From Progne subis subis (Eukaryota > Chordata > Aves > Passeriformes > Hirundinidae), in NCBI GenBank assembly GCA_022316685.1, contig JAKJHU010000036.1, forward strand, positions 5,932,036 through 5,996,035: a stretch of DNA of 64,000 nucleotides. Direction: 5' to 3'. Below, piece after piece: positions 38,200-51,526 of the stretch. Position 1 is the stretch's first letter. Every line of letters starts with the position of its first letter. The translations under genes and the position numbers were made by a program. The notes under the pieces were generated by a model that was not told the DNA's origin, searched no databases, and was given only the letters and a program-made list of their open reading frames with translations.

Positions 38200-38400
38200 A
38201 CTACCATGACTTTTCAAATATCATGGAGGGTGACTTGACAACTACATCAGTCAGTTCCTTCAGGACTTTAGGCTGCATCTCATGGAGTCCCACATACTTC
38301 TGTATGTTCAGCGTCCTCAAGTGCTGATGGACATGATGTTCTCTTACATAGGAGGGACTTTGCTCCCCCAGTCTCCATCTTGCAATCAACCCACATATAT
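38200..38400 (-). mobile_element. CR1 LINE ORF2 reverse-transcriptase relic (antisense)
   Basis: The minus-strand frame 38389-38201 reads HLRTLNIQKYVGLHEMQPKV followed by LKELTDVVVKSPSMIFEKSW. This matches the start of the CR1 reverse transcriptase domain, where good copies read roughly ..[35 protein letters not shown]. The frame is open for 62 codons but the domain is cut off on both sides and the catalytic FADD-type motif is absent. It is an internal ORF2 piece, unlike the 3'-end pieces elsewhere. Confidence 0.85.
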
Positions 38401-39114
38401 GTCAGACACATTAATTAGTTGCACTTACTTATGTATTGGACAGCCTTGTAAGAGGAGTTTACAGAACCTACCTTCTTTAATTTGTTTACTGACTCAAATG
38501 AAACAATTTGAAAATCAGAAAATTGGGTTTTCCAGTTAATAAAAAATCTAAATTAAATTCTTTCCATATTTTACAAGAACTCAGTAAAAAAACACAAAAA
38601 AATCTGGCTAGCATATATACTAATTTATTTTCAATTTTGAAAAAAAAAAAAAAAAAATGTAGTTTTGCTTAATGTCATCTTCATAGGAATTGGTGATAAT
38701 TAAAAACGGCAGCCAAACTGCCCCAAAAAAATTTTAGCAAATGACCACCCCCTGTATCTGCCAGTCTGCTTTGTACTTTTTAGCATATTATGCAATCCTA
38801 AGCAATTTGCAGTATAGGAGGTCATTGAAGTATGCAGCACATATCCAGCAAACTTTCAGCAAGCTTGAACAACTTCTTCCCTCAGGTAGTTCTTAAGGAA
38901 GTGTTTATTCACCACATTATAGTCATAAATTATTTTGTAAATATGATTAATTTAAACATATTTATAATTATGATTAGAATTAGACAAGCAATTTGTTTCA
39001 AACAATGTCTAAGACAAACTATAGATCATCCTTTACCTACATTCTTTACATACATCCTTTACATGTGGATTGACAGCCAGTCAGACCATGAAACTTTGTT
39101 TTATTTATCAACTT

Positions 39115-39117
<3 letters not shown>

Positions 39118-39151
<34 letters not shown>
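39118..39151. repeat. AT dinucleotide microsatellite
   Basis: Seventeen perfect AT units, fully self-complementary. Confidence 0.93.
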
Positions 39152-39153
<2 letters not shown>

Positions 39154-40353
39154 GGAACTTTCACTGTCTTTATTAAAATTCATTAGGTCAGTTTCTGAAT
39201 TTTCTGCATGTCACTTAATACTGATTTATGTACTCAGTGAATGGATGGTCTCCTAAATTACCTTTTTTTTCCTTCAAAAATAATTTCACTTTGTGATTTA
39301 ACTACTTGTCCTAGTAATCCAAAAAATGAAACCTTAATGCTAAAATGAACTCAATTAAATCAAACAACTGTTCATGAGTAAAAAAAACCTATTAATCAGT
39401 TGAGTCAAATCCCATGCTCTAATTTGGTAAGCTGAGTCTGGATCAAGATAGTATAATTTCCAAATATAACTTAAAATCAAGTGTGAAATCACCAGTGTTA
39501 TGTTATACTAACACATTTGGATAATAATGTGGTTTTGAGATACAGAAAATACAAAGATTTATTGTTGAACTATAATCCCAGTACAGCACCTTAACTGTGA
39601 ACTCAGCACTCTTTTTTGCAGTGAAACTTGTCCTAATAAGACTGCCTTCTTGTCTGGTTTTACTCCTACATTTCCAAATGTGGTCTTGTAGAGTAACTAT
39701 CTGAGATGAGAAGACTGTTGAGATGGTTTCTACTATATTAGTTCCACTCATTGTAGGTTTTCTGATGTGAAGTAGCTTTTAGAATTTGCCACTGTTCCTA
39801 TGAATATGGGGCAATGACAGAGTTTAAAGCTTACAAAAATGATTTGATGATTAATATAAACATAATTTTACTCAAAGTCACAGTGCTTTCTCAGCCTATT
39901 GTTGTATTGAAGAAGTTAAGCAGCTAAGACATTCAGAGTGGCTTATAATACTTTATACATTTCGTCAGCTTTATTACAATATGTGTTGTAAATCCTTTGT
40001 CATAGCCATGGTCTACTAGGCCCATAATCTCATTTCTGAAATGCCTCTAAATATGTATTTACATGAGAGCATAATAGCTCCAAAGAAGTAATTATGGCCA
40101 AGGAAGTTAACAACCCATGTTTAAAAAGTCCAGAAATTGTTACATTCTTCTCAGTTAATTCATATTGTGTTTCTATAAAGTAACTAATTTTATTCTCAAT
40201 TAACCATTCTTTTAAACTAACCTCTCATTGAATTAGTAGAGCAGCATGTTAGATTCAAGAGGTGTCATCCCAGCTGCAACAGAAGATAATGAAAATATCC
40301 CAAATAAATTTCATTAAAACTGAACACAGTGTGAACAACATAAATTTCTGGAG

Positions 40354-40455
40354 AAAAAAAATAATAATAATAATAAAATATATATATATATAAACCAAAG
40401 ACCATCAGAAGTAGAAGTGTGTGGGTTTTTCTTTTTTTTGTTTTTTTTTTTTTTC
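40354..40455. repeat. AAT and TA microsatellites followed by T run
   Basis: AAT units (about 40361-40376), TA units (about 40378-40392) and, after 35 bp, a T-rich run at 40430-40454. Confidence 0.8.
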
Positions 40456-40594
40456 CCCAACATCCCAAAGGAAGCTGGAGAAAAGAAGGATTTCACGAAA
40501 ACTACATCTCAGACAATTGCATAGATAGGAGTGTAATACTGTAAAGCAAGAACTGAAAGATGCTCTTTCATCGGGACTGTTGATAAGAAACAGT

Positions 40595-40905
40595 CATGGA
40601 ATCATAGAATTGTTTGGCTTGGAAGGGATCTAAGGATAATCTAGTTCCACGCCTCCTGCCATGGACAGGGACACCTTTCAGAAGATGAGGTTGCTCAAAG
40701 CCCCATCCAGCCTGATCTTGAACTCTTCCAGAGATCAGGTATCCACAACTTCCCTGGGCAACCAGTTCCACTGCCTCATCACTCACAGCAAATAATTTAT
40801 TTTTATTATCCAATCTAATAGATTTTTTAGTTTGAATCCATTTCCCCCTTGTCTTGTCATTACATGCTCTTGCAAATCCTCTAACTTTCCATCTTTTTGC
40901 ATCTT
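40595..40905 (-). mobile_element. CR1 LINE 3' end (antisense), well preserved
   Basis: The clearest CR1 copy. The plus strand reads CATGGAATCATAGAATTG, TTGGCTTGGAAGGGATCT, CCTGCCATGGACAGGGACAC, TTGCTCAAAGCCCCATCCAG, GGGCAACCAGTTCCACTGCC, then CATTTCCCCCTTGTCTTGTC. The 3' boundary is the ATCATAGAAT repeat near 40600. It is about 310 bp, 5'-truncated, with no coding capacity. It appears younger than most other copies because more of the consensus is intact. Confidence 0.93.
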
Positions 40906-43900
40906 ATTTCTTTTAAGAGGGTAAAAAGACAGCAGCTAAACATTCAAAAATTAAAATCATTATCCACATGTCAGATACATCAGGGATGACCTACATAATT
41001 TTATTAGACTATCAACTTTAATAGTATAATAAAAATTTCAAACCTTTATAATATTTTTTTCAAGCATGCAATAAACAGCTTTTGTTCAATATTTATTTAT
41101 ATTTTTTCATTTCTCTTTTAGTCTGTTATTTGCCCATAAGGACAGTTTAATAAAGTTACGTCATATTTTGTAAAGAAAAAGAATCCTGTGCTTTTGCATC
41201 TGTCTCCTCATACCTAAAACATGTGGAATAGAAATCAAAATCTGCCATAGATATAACCAATACAGAAGAAGAAGATTTTTTTATGGTTCATCATGAAACA
41301 GGCCCTTTTGCAGACTAACAAACTTCTGCCTTGAATAACCATCTATCTGCATAATTCAGAGCAGTTTACAATTATTTCTGAGCACTTTGTTTCATCTAGA
41401 AGAAATTTACATTTGCATCAGCACATGAAGCTTATAGTTTGTATCCAGAACTGATGTAGATCTTACCCAGAGGTTTTATACACCATGACATTCTCTTTTC
41501 ATGGTATCACACCCTGGGAAGTGCATTCTTTACCTACATTATCTGATTGATATGTCTAGATTTCCGAGTGAGCTTTCCCCCCAATATTGTTTGTAGCTGT
41601 TTTCACACTTGGCAGTTTTGCATCCTGTTTTTCCTGAAAGTCTCCATTCAGACTCACCCTGGATGCTTGCCCGAACAGAAACAATTCTCATTCTACTTAA
41701 AATGCTTGCCCTCTTATACATACATGTCTGTAATAGGCAATAGATCTGAATTTAACTTTACAGGACAATGAGCTAGGCATATCTGTCTCCCTGACCCATT
41801 AGACACTGGGGAACACAGATCACTGTAGGAGACACACTCCATCGATGCCTTCCCATTTTGCTAATACTCAGCTTTTAACTGACATCAGCGTCGTGCAGTA
41901 AAATTGCTTCCAACCTCATTTAAACAGATGCACATTTGAACAGCCTTAAATAATGGGGTTTAGTAAATTGGTGAAGCATAAGTTTGCATATGCATAAATT
42001 AACCTGGCCAAAAGCCAGCTTTTAAGAAATCCATTCTTATTTAGCTGATGAAAATAAATGCTTTGTGTCCAGGGGTAAGGGAAAGAAGGTAGGGTCAGTA
42101 AGGGAACTCTTAGTGTCCTATTGATTTCAGCCTCCCAGATGATGCACATCATTGGTGTGTCCAAACCAGTGGATTGAGCAGATCAGTGCTGACCTACTAC
42201 CTCTGAACTTACAGCTGCTCAGCTTTACTTTCTCAGTGCTCACTGAACTGGAAGAATGCTTTGGAGCTCCTGCCTGACTTTCACAGCCTTCCTATGGCAG
42301 TACAATAATCACTGCTGTTTCCCTTTCATTGAAGCATATCTTTCATATTTCCCACCTTTTCTGACTCACAGTAGTCTACACAGGCTTCATTATAGTTTCT
42401 TTTTCTTTCCCACAGAAATTACTCTTTTGCAGCATTAATATAAACTGTCCTCCAAAGATTTCTGGAGGCTGCTTATATAAATTGAAACATGTGAAATCTC
42501 AAAGAATGAAGGAAAGCACTGACATCTTAATGGAGAATCTTGAAAGCATTTCTCTTCTTTAGCCCCCCTTCCCCTACTTTTGTTTGTGGATTTTTATTTT
42601 TTTTTTTTTTTTTAATAATTTTTCAAATTGAGTTATTTTGGTAAATGAGGCTGAATCAAAGACTGCCTTGTAGACAGTAGTTTAAATGGACCATGATTTA
42701 TTTCCTTATATTCCTAAACTTTCAGTGACTTCAACACATATTTGTGAAAATTATCTTCCTAAATACCATTTTTTCCCTTTTTCCTGGAAATGCTAGATAC
42801 TCCATCTAGTGGACTAATTGAGCACGATTGAAACTTGTCACGGGTAGAATCTTTTAAAGTGTCAAGAAAAAAAATCACCTTGTTGTAACAAATAAGAAGA
42901 AGAGGGGGAAAAAAAAAAAAGATTTTAATTTGTACAAAACATGTAGACTTTTGAGAAATAATTATAAGCATTATAATGCATCATAAGAATTTATTCTCTT
43001 CACAAGCAATACCTTATTGAGATAGCCCATTGTTGCCATGGCAATATGTCATAAATTTCTGTCAACTACCTAAAATAGCTGCAGATCACAAGGTATTCAG
43101 GTTTGGGTTTGTTTGGGTTTTTAAAGTGCTTTATAGCTTTTTAAATTTCATTAGCAATAAATTATCTTTGCTTTGTAATTTGTATGTACCTTTGTTGATA
43201 TCTGATGAACAAACCAACATTTTAATATTTTCACAGTGAAATATTTTACATATTGTATAAAAAAACTTGTGTTAAAACACCTTAAAATGTATATAGATCT
43301 CTTTCTTGACTGATATATATTTATTTCCTCTAATTTATGCTCTGAGCATTAACATTGATAAGGATGGAAGTATGTGCTGTGTTGTTGTGACTTCTCTATG
43401 GATCTTAGTCATCACTCCTGTCATCATTTATAATAAGATTTTCAGCATGGTAAAACACTCACTGAGCCACTGAAAGAAAAATACAATATTGAGTTTAAAA
43501 ATGTTAAAGAGAAGGCCATCTTTAAATCCAGAAGGAGTTATACATGCACAGGAAAGGATAATTAAGTGTGAATTCACCTAAAATGTCACCTACTCACCAA
43601 GATGAGTTACTCATCAGTGTGATTGAAAGCTGCCATCCATGACAAAAACCTTAAACAGATCTGCTTGAAATGATATAATGATATTAGAGATTGAAGAATT
43701 TGTATCACTAAAAAGGCATCAGAAAATTATAATTCTTTGGGGAAGCCTTAAAATTTTATAGAAACATATTTAAATTTGTGGGGGTGGGGATTTCAGGTTG
43801 AAGAGCAGCTTTTTTCTTCCTTTTTTCCCTTTGTTTTATTTCCCCTCTCCCCCAGTTTAAGTCTTCTGTCTATGCATATGTTGGCATTTTTGCAACAAAT

Positions 43901-44487
43901 CAAAGAAATCAAAGTCACTTATTACTGTGCATGTTGGTATATGTTTACAAACAGTAAGACTATGCTTTTGTCTTCTGCATTCCACTTTGATAGATGGGTA
44001 TTAAAACCAGGCAGTGCAACCACTGCTTATCAGAAACTTGTGCTGATTTTTTGTGATGTAATTTAGTCTAAAACACTTAATATCATTATTATTCTACTCA
44101 AGCCTCACATACATAATGCTGCAGACTCTATAGCTACCAAAGCCAAAGACATAAACAGGCTTTAGTGTCCTGAGGAAAAAAAGCAACTCCACATTTAGTA
44201 GTTAACGACCCTATTCATTGATATAGTCAGCCTTGTTTGCTGAGCGTGAGAGGAGGGTAGCAGAATAGAAAAGACTATATTCAACATTCATGAACTGGGG
44301 TATTTTTTATAAATGACTCATAAAATACATATTTTACCTATAAATGAGCCACCTGAAGGTAATTTTAATATAGGCATAGCTCAGTTTCTAAGAAAACTAT
44401 TATAATTAAGGCAACAGGTCTCAACATTAATTTCTGCTAAAAATAAAAGAAATCAAACCCAGAAAATTTAGTATAAAGTCCTTTACA

Positions 44488-44514
44488 TTCCTTTTTTTCT
44501 TCCCCCCCCCCCCC
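44488..44514. repeat. Polypyrimidine run with 13 C
   Basis: T-rich lead followed by an uninterrupted C run (44502-44514) and AG. It superficially resembles a 3' splice site tract, but no exon follows. Confidence 0.85.
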
Positions 44515-46315
44515 AGTTTAGAAAGATCTCTAGAAGAAAAATCCAGAATTTTCACTGAATACACAAAGTGAAAAGGTATATAAAGATTTATTTTAAGTTC
44601 ACTTATTTTCATGCTTGCAAAACTCTTAAGCAATAACTAGTAGGAGGAGATTCACAGAATGTGACAACAGATGAAATTCTTGGTATATATAAAAACAAAT
44701 AAATAAATACACCAAGATATATACATATATACCTATACATGGATCCAAGTGAAACACCTCAAGACTGTATTTGAGAAAAAAAAACCCACAAAAAAACCCC
44801 AAAAAAGCCAAAAACCCCCCAAGAGAGTCAGGCCAACAGAGTCAGCCTAGGCTGTATCAGCCTAGGCTTACCTCTAAAATATGGATCTCAGAGCAGTACT
44901 TCCTGGAAGGGGAAAGTTGGTATAATTGACATAGAATGAGACCATAGAAAGTGGATGCCAACAAAACACCATTTATCCCAAAGACTACTTGCCTTGTGGA
45001 GTCAAGGGAGGAGGTAATTCTCACAGTAAGCATAACAAAAAATTTAGGTACCTGATTGCTTTTGTTTCAAACCTAAAGTTAATTATAAGCAGGACTTTTT
45101 GAATTCCCCCTAATTCCATCCTTGGGTACTCTTGGACCTCTGGATTTTTGACAAGAAATGGCTTGAGGTGTCTGATTGATTTTCTCTGGCTAGTGTACTG
45201 ACTTCTTGGCACATGGAAAACTGAATCATGATGTGTCATCTGAACTGTCTTAAAATGCAACATAGAATGTCATTGGTCTCAGTTTACCTTATCCAGGATT
45301 TGCAAACTTTGGTGTTTCCACCTATCAGTCCAAACCTTTAGTCTGGCAGAATATCAGTTTTACTGACTGAAATGTCTCCCAAAGTCAGTGTGTGAAATAC
45401 TAAAGCAGTATGCATGAATGAAAAACAGCCTTTTGAGCCCCTCCCATGTCATCGGGGACATAATTTACTTCACTCAGAGTCTAGTCCTGTCCTAACAACC
45501 CAAAAAAACCCCCTGACAACAAACAGGCAAATAAAAAAAAAAAAAATTCCAAACCCACAAAACCCCCAAAAAGTGTAACAGAAAAAACGGGCAATTCTTT
45601 AAAGTTTGAAATACCTTATATTAATTTTTAAGTAAAGTTGGTAATATTCTTAAAATGTCATTATTATTGATTAGCTAAAATGAATGACAGATATCAATGA
45701 AATTCATTATTAGGAAAATACCAGTTTGGCTGACTTTCCTTCTTTAAACTGCATCTCAGAACAACTTGTAAGAAGGATGCAGCAATAAGGGACAGGACTT
45801 ATCAATCAATCAATTGCAATATTTTAAAAAATAGAAAGGAGTTGAACTAATAATACCAAATATTTCCTGGGTGAGCAATGCAGTCCTTAAAAAGTATTTC
45901 TATAATCCTCCCTCCGAATTTCTACATAAAATCAGAGCAGAGGTTTATTTAACTCAATATTAGCTGTTAGGAAATATTACTTGTTAACCCATAGTATCCT
46001 GTCATGTATTCTGCCTCTGTTTTGACCAAACAGGAAGCTCATTTGCCTAGTTCCAGGACCACAGTTTTTCCTTTTAGGATATGTGAGTTATCATAACAGA
46101 ATGACAATATAATTTTTGGCAGACATTATTTCTGCAACAGAGACTTAACTCAATAAAAGCTTTCTACTATTTTTAGAGACAAATCTTTTAGAAGGGATTT
46201 TCCATTAATATTTCAACAGGTTAATAATAACAACCCTGACCATATTGTTCATCTTTCCTTCTTTAGAAGACAAAAATATTTTGTAGGGAGATTTAAATAA
46301 TACTTTCTTGAGGGG

Positions 46316-46382
46316 AAAACAAACAAACAAACAAACAAACAAACAAAAAACCCCCAAAAACCAACCAACCAACCAACCAAAA
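46316..46382. repeat. AAAC and CCAA tetranucleotide arrays
   Basis: Seven to eight AAAC units, an irregular A/C spacer with CCCCC, then five CCAA units. The whole block is A and C only. Confidence 0.92.
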
Positions 46383-47383
46383 CGCTTGCTGAATAAATTA
46401 CCTATCATAAATATTTCATCTCCTATTGGTAGGTAGTAATTTTGGACATAATTTAGCAATATATAGAATATATATATAAATATATATATTATAGTTATCT
46501 AATATATACAAATTTGGAAAACTCACTTCATTGAAATCACTAGTTCAGTGAACTTGGAGTTCTTCTCATCAATGCCCAGACATACTATCAGTCATCAAAA
46601 TTCTAAAATTGGATTTCTTTTTCTCACTCATCATCAGAATAAACTTTGCCAACCTTCTCAAGAGGTTCCTGTTTATGATACTGTTGATTTCTGAAAAGAA
46701 AATGTCTTTGGTTTAGGTTACCTCTTTGTAAATTACTGTGTGACACAGTTGTGAAATCAAACAAAAATATGACATTCTCTCAATAAATTCTAGAAGAATA
46801 TTTATTCAAAATTCTGTTTGGTTTTTATGCTTAGATTGTTTTTTTTTCTATTTTAGTATATTTCTATCCTAACTAGCCTATTTTACAAACAGGAAAATCT
46901 TCATGATAGCAATATTTACTGCAGCCATATGAATATGTTCCAATCTCTCCTATATGTCTATACCTGTAGTAGTAATATGTAAGAAGAGAAACTGTTTATT
47001 TTTACGTCTCACATACCCAAACACTTGGCACTGCATGAATCATTAAAACTGATAGAATCCTGAAATATTGCCAGACTCTTTCTTTCATTGTTTAGGGCTT
47101 GTTTTTGCTCACAGTGATTTCATCTGGACTTTTGCCATTAATTTCAAAGTAGAAATAGATCCTTAGAATAATCTCATTTCTCCTGAAGTTTCCAGAGGAG
47201 ATCACTTTGCTAATTGAACCATATCATAATTTTATTTTTGTGCTGTCCATTTCTTCAAGTTTTATTATTGAACCAAATTCTTGAATTCTGTGTTTATGTT
47301 AATGACGGGTATTTTTGTTGTTGTTTTTTTCTCACTCTCTTAAATTAATGTCTAATTCAGCGTTCAACTGGCTTTTGTAGTTT

Positions 47384-47418
47384 TTTTGTAGCTCATTTTG
47401 TAGCTCATTTTGTAGCTC
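47384..47418. repeat. Short tandem repeat TTTTGTAGCTCA
   Basis: GTAGCTC recurs three times at about 12-bp spacing. Confidence 0.8.
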
Positions 47419-49049
47419 TTCTGTCAGAATACCACTGGTACATTAAGCACTTAGTTTGTTCTACCTCATCATGTATGTATCTGTGTATTACTACCCATAG
47501 GTGAAATACCTTAGCTCTCATCATGAACATTTATACAGCTGAGAAAATTGAAACATTTGCTTCATGAACCATGGCTAAAATTTTGTGGTTATGCAAACAA
47601 TGGTCTAATGTGGTTGCTGACCATTTGATCATGTAGTCACATTCATGGATTCTTGGTATATCAATCAAGCAACATTCTTAGACCTCTAAGTAAAAAAACG
47701 TAAGCTCTGCTTTATGTCATATCTGTGGTAAAAAGACTCAGTAATTTGGATACTGGGAATTTGGACAATGATCACCAACTTTCTGTAGTAAAAATGCAGG
47801 ATCATTTCTTTGGAATATAGTTTTAGTAAGATTTCATGCAGATAAAAATAGAGACTAGAAAATATGTAACTTGTACTTTAATTATGTTACCTTTTTAATA
47901 GTGTCCAAAATCTGATCAATATGGTACCATAATTTTGTAAAGGATCACAGAATTTTAGTGCCGAATCAATTTAATTTTATGCTTCAGGATCCTTGATGAG
48001 CATTAAATGGGGGTGAAAAAGATTGTAAGATAAACTTTGAGTTAGACTCTCTTCTATTTGATTTTCACAGAGAGCTCTTAAATTATACCAGAATTATCAC
48101 TTTCTTTGCACTCTAAAGCAACATGTCTTGGCATTTCACACCAAAGTGCCTTTTCTCTGGAGATAATTGCATTCTCTAACCCTTCTAGACTATTCAAGAT
48201 TGCTTTTGTGAACAAATTATATGTGATGAACCTATACTTTACGTATGGCTATACAGGTGCTACTATGTCAGGTCATCACATTATTAAGAAAAAATAACGT
48301 GTTCAAAAATTTTAAGAAAGTAGAAAAAACAATTATGGAAAATCAAATAAGATAATGGATGTAGCATTGAAAAAAATGGTTATCACTGTCGTTTAAGTAA
48401 TATTTTTTATATTTAACTCAATAATATTACAAAAGGAGATAATTTCATAGTATTGTCTTGACTAGAACTGTGTTCTATGGTATTTTTCATATAAAACACA
48501 TAGCCAGCTTTTGTTTGTAACTTTTTATTAAATTATGTAGATCAATAGGTTGTGATCTCCCTCAGAGTTTTTAAGAATGTTTGGTTTATACACGTCAATT
48601 ATTATCACTTATTTACATTGCTTTCTGCTAAAGAAAATGAAGGACTGCATCTTTTCCTTGGTAATTTTGCCTACTTAACTTTTCATTAAACATTAAATTG
48701 AGAGGTAGTAGCTGTGTCACTTCTGTTTTACTCATCAGGAGTAAATAAATTTTTAGCAGGTTATTGCTCACAGCTTTCTCTAGAGAGCAAGCTTAATGGC
48801 AATTATCAACTTACTGTGGATCTAGAGGGAAGAATTTCAACACAAAACATGAGGTTTTGTCAATATTATACCCCAAGATTAAGAGTTATGTTTCTTGGTG
48901 AAATTGTGGCTGTCATGCTCTCAATAAAACTTGTCAGTGTTTCGCTCTGTACAAGACTCTTACAACTGAAAAAAGTAAGTTGATATTCGTTGGAATATGT
49001 TTTAAGGACCTCCCTCACTTTGCAGTTCGGAACAAGAAAAGCATGTCGA

Positions 49050-49101
49050 AACAAGTTGCCTATTTCAAATGAAACAAGCCATCTATCTCAAATGAAACAA
49101 G
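49050..49101. repeat. Imperfect tandem repeat TCAAATGAAACAAGCC
   Basis: Two copies of ATCTCAAATGAAACAAGCC-like sequence with a third partial GAAACAAG copy upstream. Confidence 0.7.
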
Positions 49102-50982
49102 CCTTAGTCTTTCTTCTGTCAGGGAAGGAACAGCTGCTAAGGGAAAAAGTCAGAAATATTTGAATGAATTCTTAAAAATAATTAATGTAAAAGACAGATT
49201 GGTGTTTTAATAGAGTTTGAATATTTCATGGAATTTCATCTCAGACAGACTTTTAATGAAACGTTCATAAACCAAGGAAAATATCTATTTATGTTTATGC
49301 CATTTATCAGAATATAATAGATACTTCTGGTATCTGTGGTACCACGATAAGTCTGATATTGACTATTTTTGACAAAATTATACTTGCCGTTACAAATAAA
49401 TGGCAAAAATGATTGTAATGAACAGTAGAATACAGGTCAAGGTCATCTTTGACCCTTGAAGTTAAATATTAATAACCACACAGTTTTTTTAATACTAAAA
49501 ATATATTTGTACTTAATTTGTGCAAATTTTGATCAATGTTACTGCTACCTTTTCTAACTTAAGTGTAATATTGAGTAACAGATAATTAATACATATTTAA
49601 GAAATATTTACTATCTTCTTGAAAGAGTTATAACTGCATACATGAGGAAAATCCAAATATGTTATATAAGTAAATATTTTTAATGTACAAATTAAGATAT
49701 TTAAAAATAACTAAATGCAATTGAATCAGAGAAGTTGAGAAAAAAATGGTTGTGTACAAGGGCTTGTATACTCTTCTCAAATCAACTCTAGCCATTACTT
49801 AGACATATGGGAAATTAATTTAATTATTTTCACCAAGCGACATTTTTAGAATTCAATGAAATAAAACCATGTAGAAAAACAGAAGTGTGATTCAGGGATT
49901 CATCTATTCACCCATTGTGGATGCCTACTTTGAGAAAAACTGAATCATTCCTTTGAAGCATCATGCCTTTTCATTCACTATAAAGAGGATCTAGATAGGT
50001 TGCACCTCACCTAACTGTAGTAATTTCCAGTATTGGTGTCCATATGTTTAGTCATCTTATCAGTCTGTGCATCTCTCCACAGTCAGTGGAAGTATAGTTT
50101 CATGATAAAATCATCTGAAAAAATTCAGAAGCTTAATTCTAAACTAATTTCTTTTTCAAAATTTTGTTTCTTTCACTGGCTCTAAAGGAAGCATGCAGTG
50201 ATGAACTCAGATGCAGACAAAGCATTATTCAATACATCAGACAACCACACAAGCATTCTGACCTAGTAATGTTTTGCAGTCCATTTGTGTGATATCAGTC
50301 ATACACAACGTGCCAGGAGCCAGAAAATTATGCCAGTATTACATTATGGTACAGCTAAGGAACTGCATAGTGGATGATGGTGAGTGTGTGATGTCATTCT
50401 GCAGGATCATAAACAAATACCTGTCTCAGCACAATAACAAAAAAGCTGTCTTAAAAAGATAATTCCACTTTCCATTAGATGACCTAGTTAAGAACAGCTC
50501 TTCCTACTACAGAGATAAAATTACTAGGAACACTAGTCTGGCAACAGCAAAAATTATACAGAAACACTTAAAAATGTATGTATCAAAGCCTACTGATCAC
50601 AGATATATCTTGAGACAAAGGGGTTTTTTCACACTGAAATTACAATCTGCATAGATCTTTTTTTAAGTAATGGATTTTCTTCATTTAATTTCTTCATCAA
50701 CTCCTTATGAAGACTTTTTATTTTTTCCAAAATTTTTTATTGAAAATATTTTAACCCATGGCCAGTAAAAATCCATACAGGAAGCAGACTAGCTGTATGT
50801 ACATAAACAAACCAACATTTTGCATGCACACAATTACATACGAGTAACAAGTAACATAGGCAATGTTATTAATTATTTTTTTGCAGTGTCTGTTACAAGT
50901 ATCTGGTCTTTATTTTGTACGGAGGAACAAAGGATGTTTCACTTATTCATAACCTCTGTCCTGCACAAAATGAAGGTCTGAA

Positions 50983-50988
50983 GGGACA
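50983..50988. repeat. Target-site duplication GGGACA (left)
   Basis: Identical to 51521-51526, directly flanking the LTR termini. Confidence 0.9.
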
Positions 50989-51520
50989 TGCAATGCCTCT
51001 CTCTCTCTCTCAGAGCCCCTGCTCCGTTTTTGCCTCGGCTAGCTTGAAATACAAACCACAGTTGGAAGGATTTTTTCCCCAGGGCCCTAAAAATCTCAGA
51101 GCGGCTGTGAACCTTTTCCTTTAGAGAGAGCAGGTCCCCATCAATGGCAAAGGAAGGGTCTGCACTTGTTTTGGGGGCAAGCAGGGCTTTATTCAGTCTT
51201 TCTCCTGTGGTCCTTCCCCCACAGGGTCAGCAGCTCAGTCCCGGTCCCCGTCCCCAAGCAAAGAGGATTTTTCCACATTGTTTCCTGGTTTTTACCCAGG
51301 GGGATGGGGCTAGAGGCAGGGACAAGCCACTACCCAATCAGGGATAAGGTGAGAGTAGAACAGAGTTAGGTTACATTCCAGTGTGGGAGGATGGGTGGGG
51401 GCAGAGCTGGGACAAACCTCGTGATAAATTTTCCAAGGGAACAGGGGTGTACAGAAGAAACATTACAAAACCCAATATAGAAATGGAATACAATATAAAC
51501 CCAAATAATGCACAACAACA
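50989..51520 (-). mobile_element. Solo LTR (ERV, class II-like), minus strand
   Basis: A 532-bp element. On the minus strand it begins TGTTGTTGTGCATTATTTGG and ends ...GGCATTGCA, flanked by perfect 6-bp GGGACA duplications. The polyadenylation signal is intact (TTTATT on the plus strand at 51188-51193). It shares blocks with 15025-15690 and 63287-63648: GGTTTGTCCC, CATCCTCCCACACTGGAATG, TGTAACCTAACTCTGTTC, GGGTAGTGGCTTGTCCCTGC and TTTGCCATTGATGGGG. U5 ends with a CT-rich run (51000-51015 on the plus strand). It is a solo LTR with no internal genes. Confidence 0.93.
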
Positions 51521-51526
51521 GGGACA
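51521..51526. repeat. Target-site duplication GGGACA (right)
   Basis: Right copy of the duplication bounding the minus-strand LTR. Confidence 0.9.

Larger units (their letters stand above)
38401..40594. other. AT-rich non-coding stretch
   Basis: No gene or complex repeat is recognised; simple repeats are listed separately. An A run lies at about 38640-38657. Confidence 0.6.
40906..50982. other. Ten-kilobase stretch without recognised genes or complex transposons
   Basis: I recognise only simple repeats: a T run at 42595-42613, a polypyrimidine run ending in 13 C at 44502-44514, A/C tracts at 44776-44822 and 45500-45575, the AAAC/CCAA array at 46316-46382, a TA-rich block at 46463-46500 and a short triplication near 47384-47418. 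No exon is supported. The absence of young transposons over 10 kb is compatible with conserved non-coding content but does not prove it. Confidence 0.5.

Noticed and set aside
44488..44530. Possible 3' splice acceptor (T/C run then AG)
   Set aside because: The C13 run is an ordinary homopolymer and no open, protein-like exon follows.
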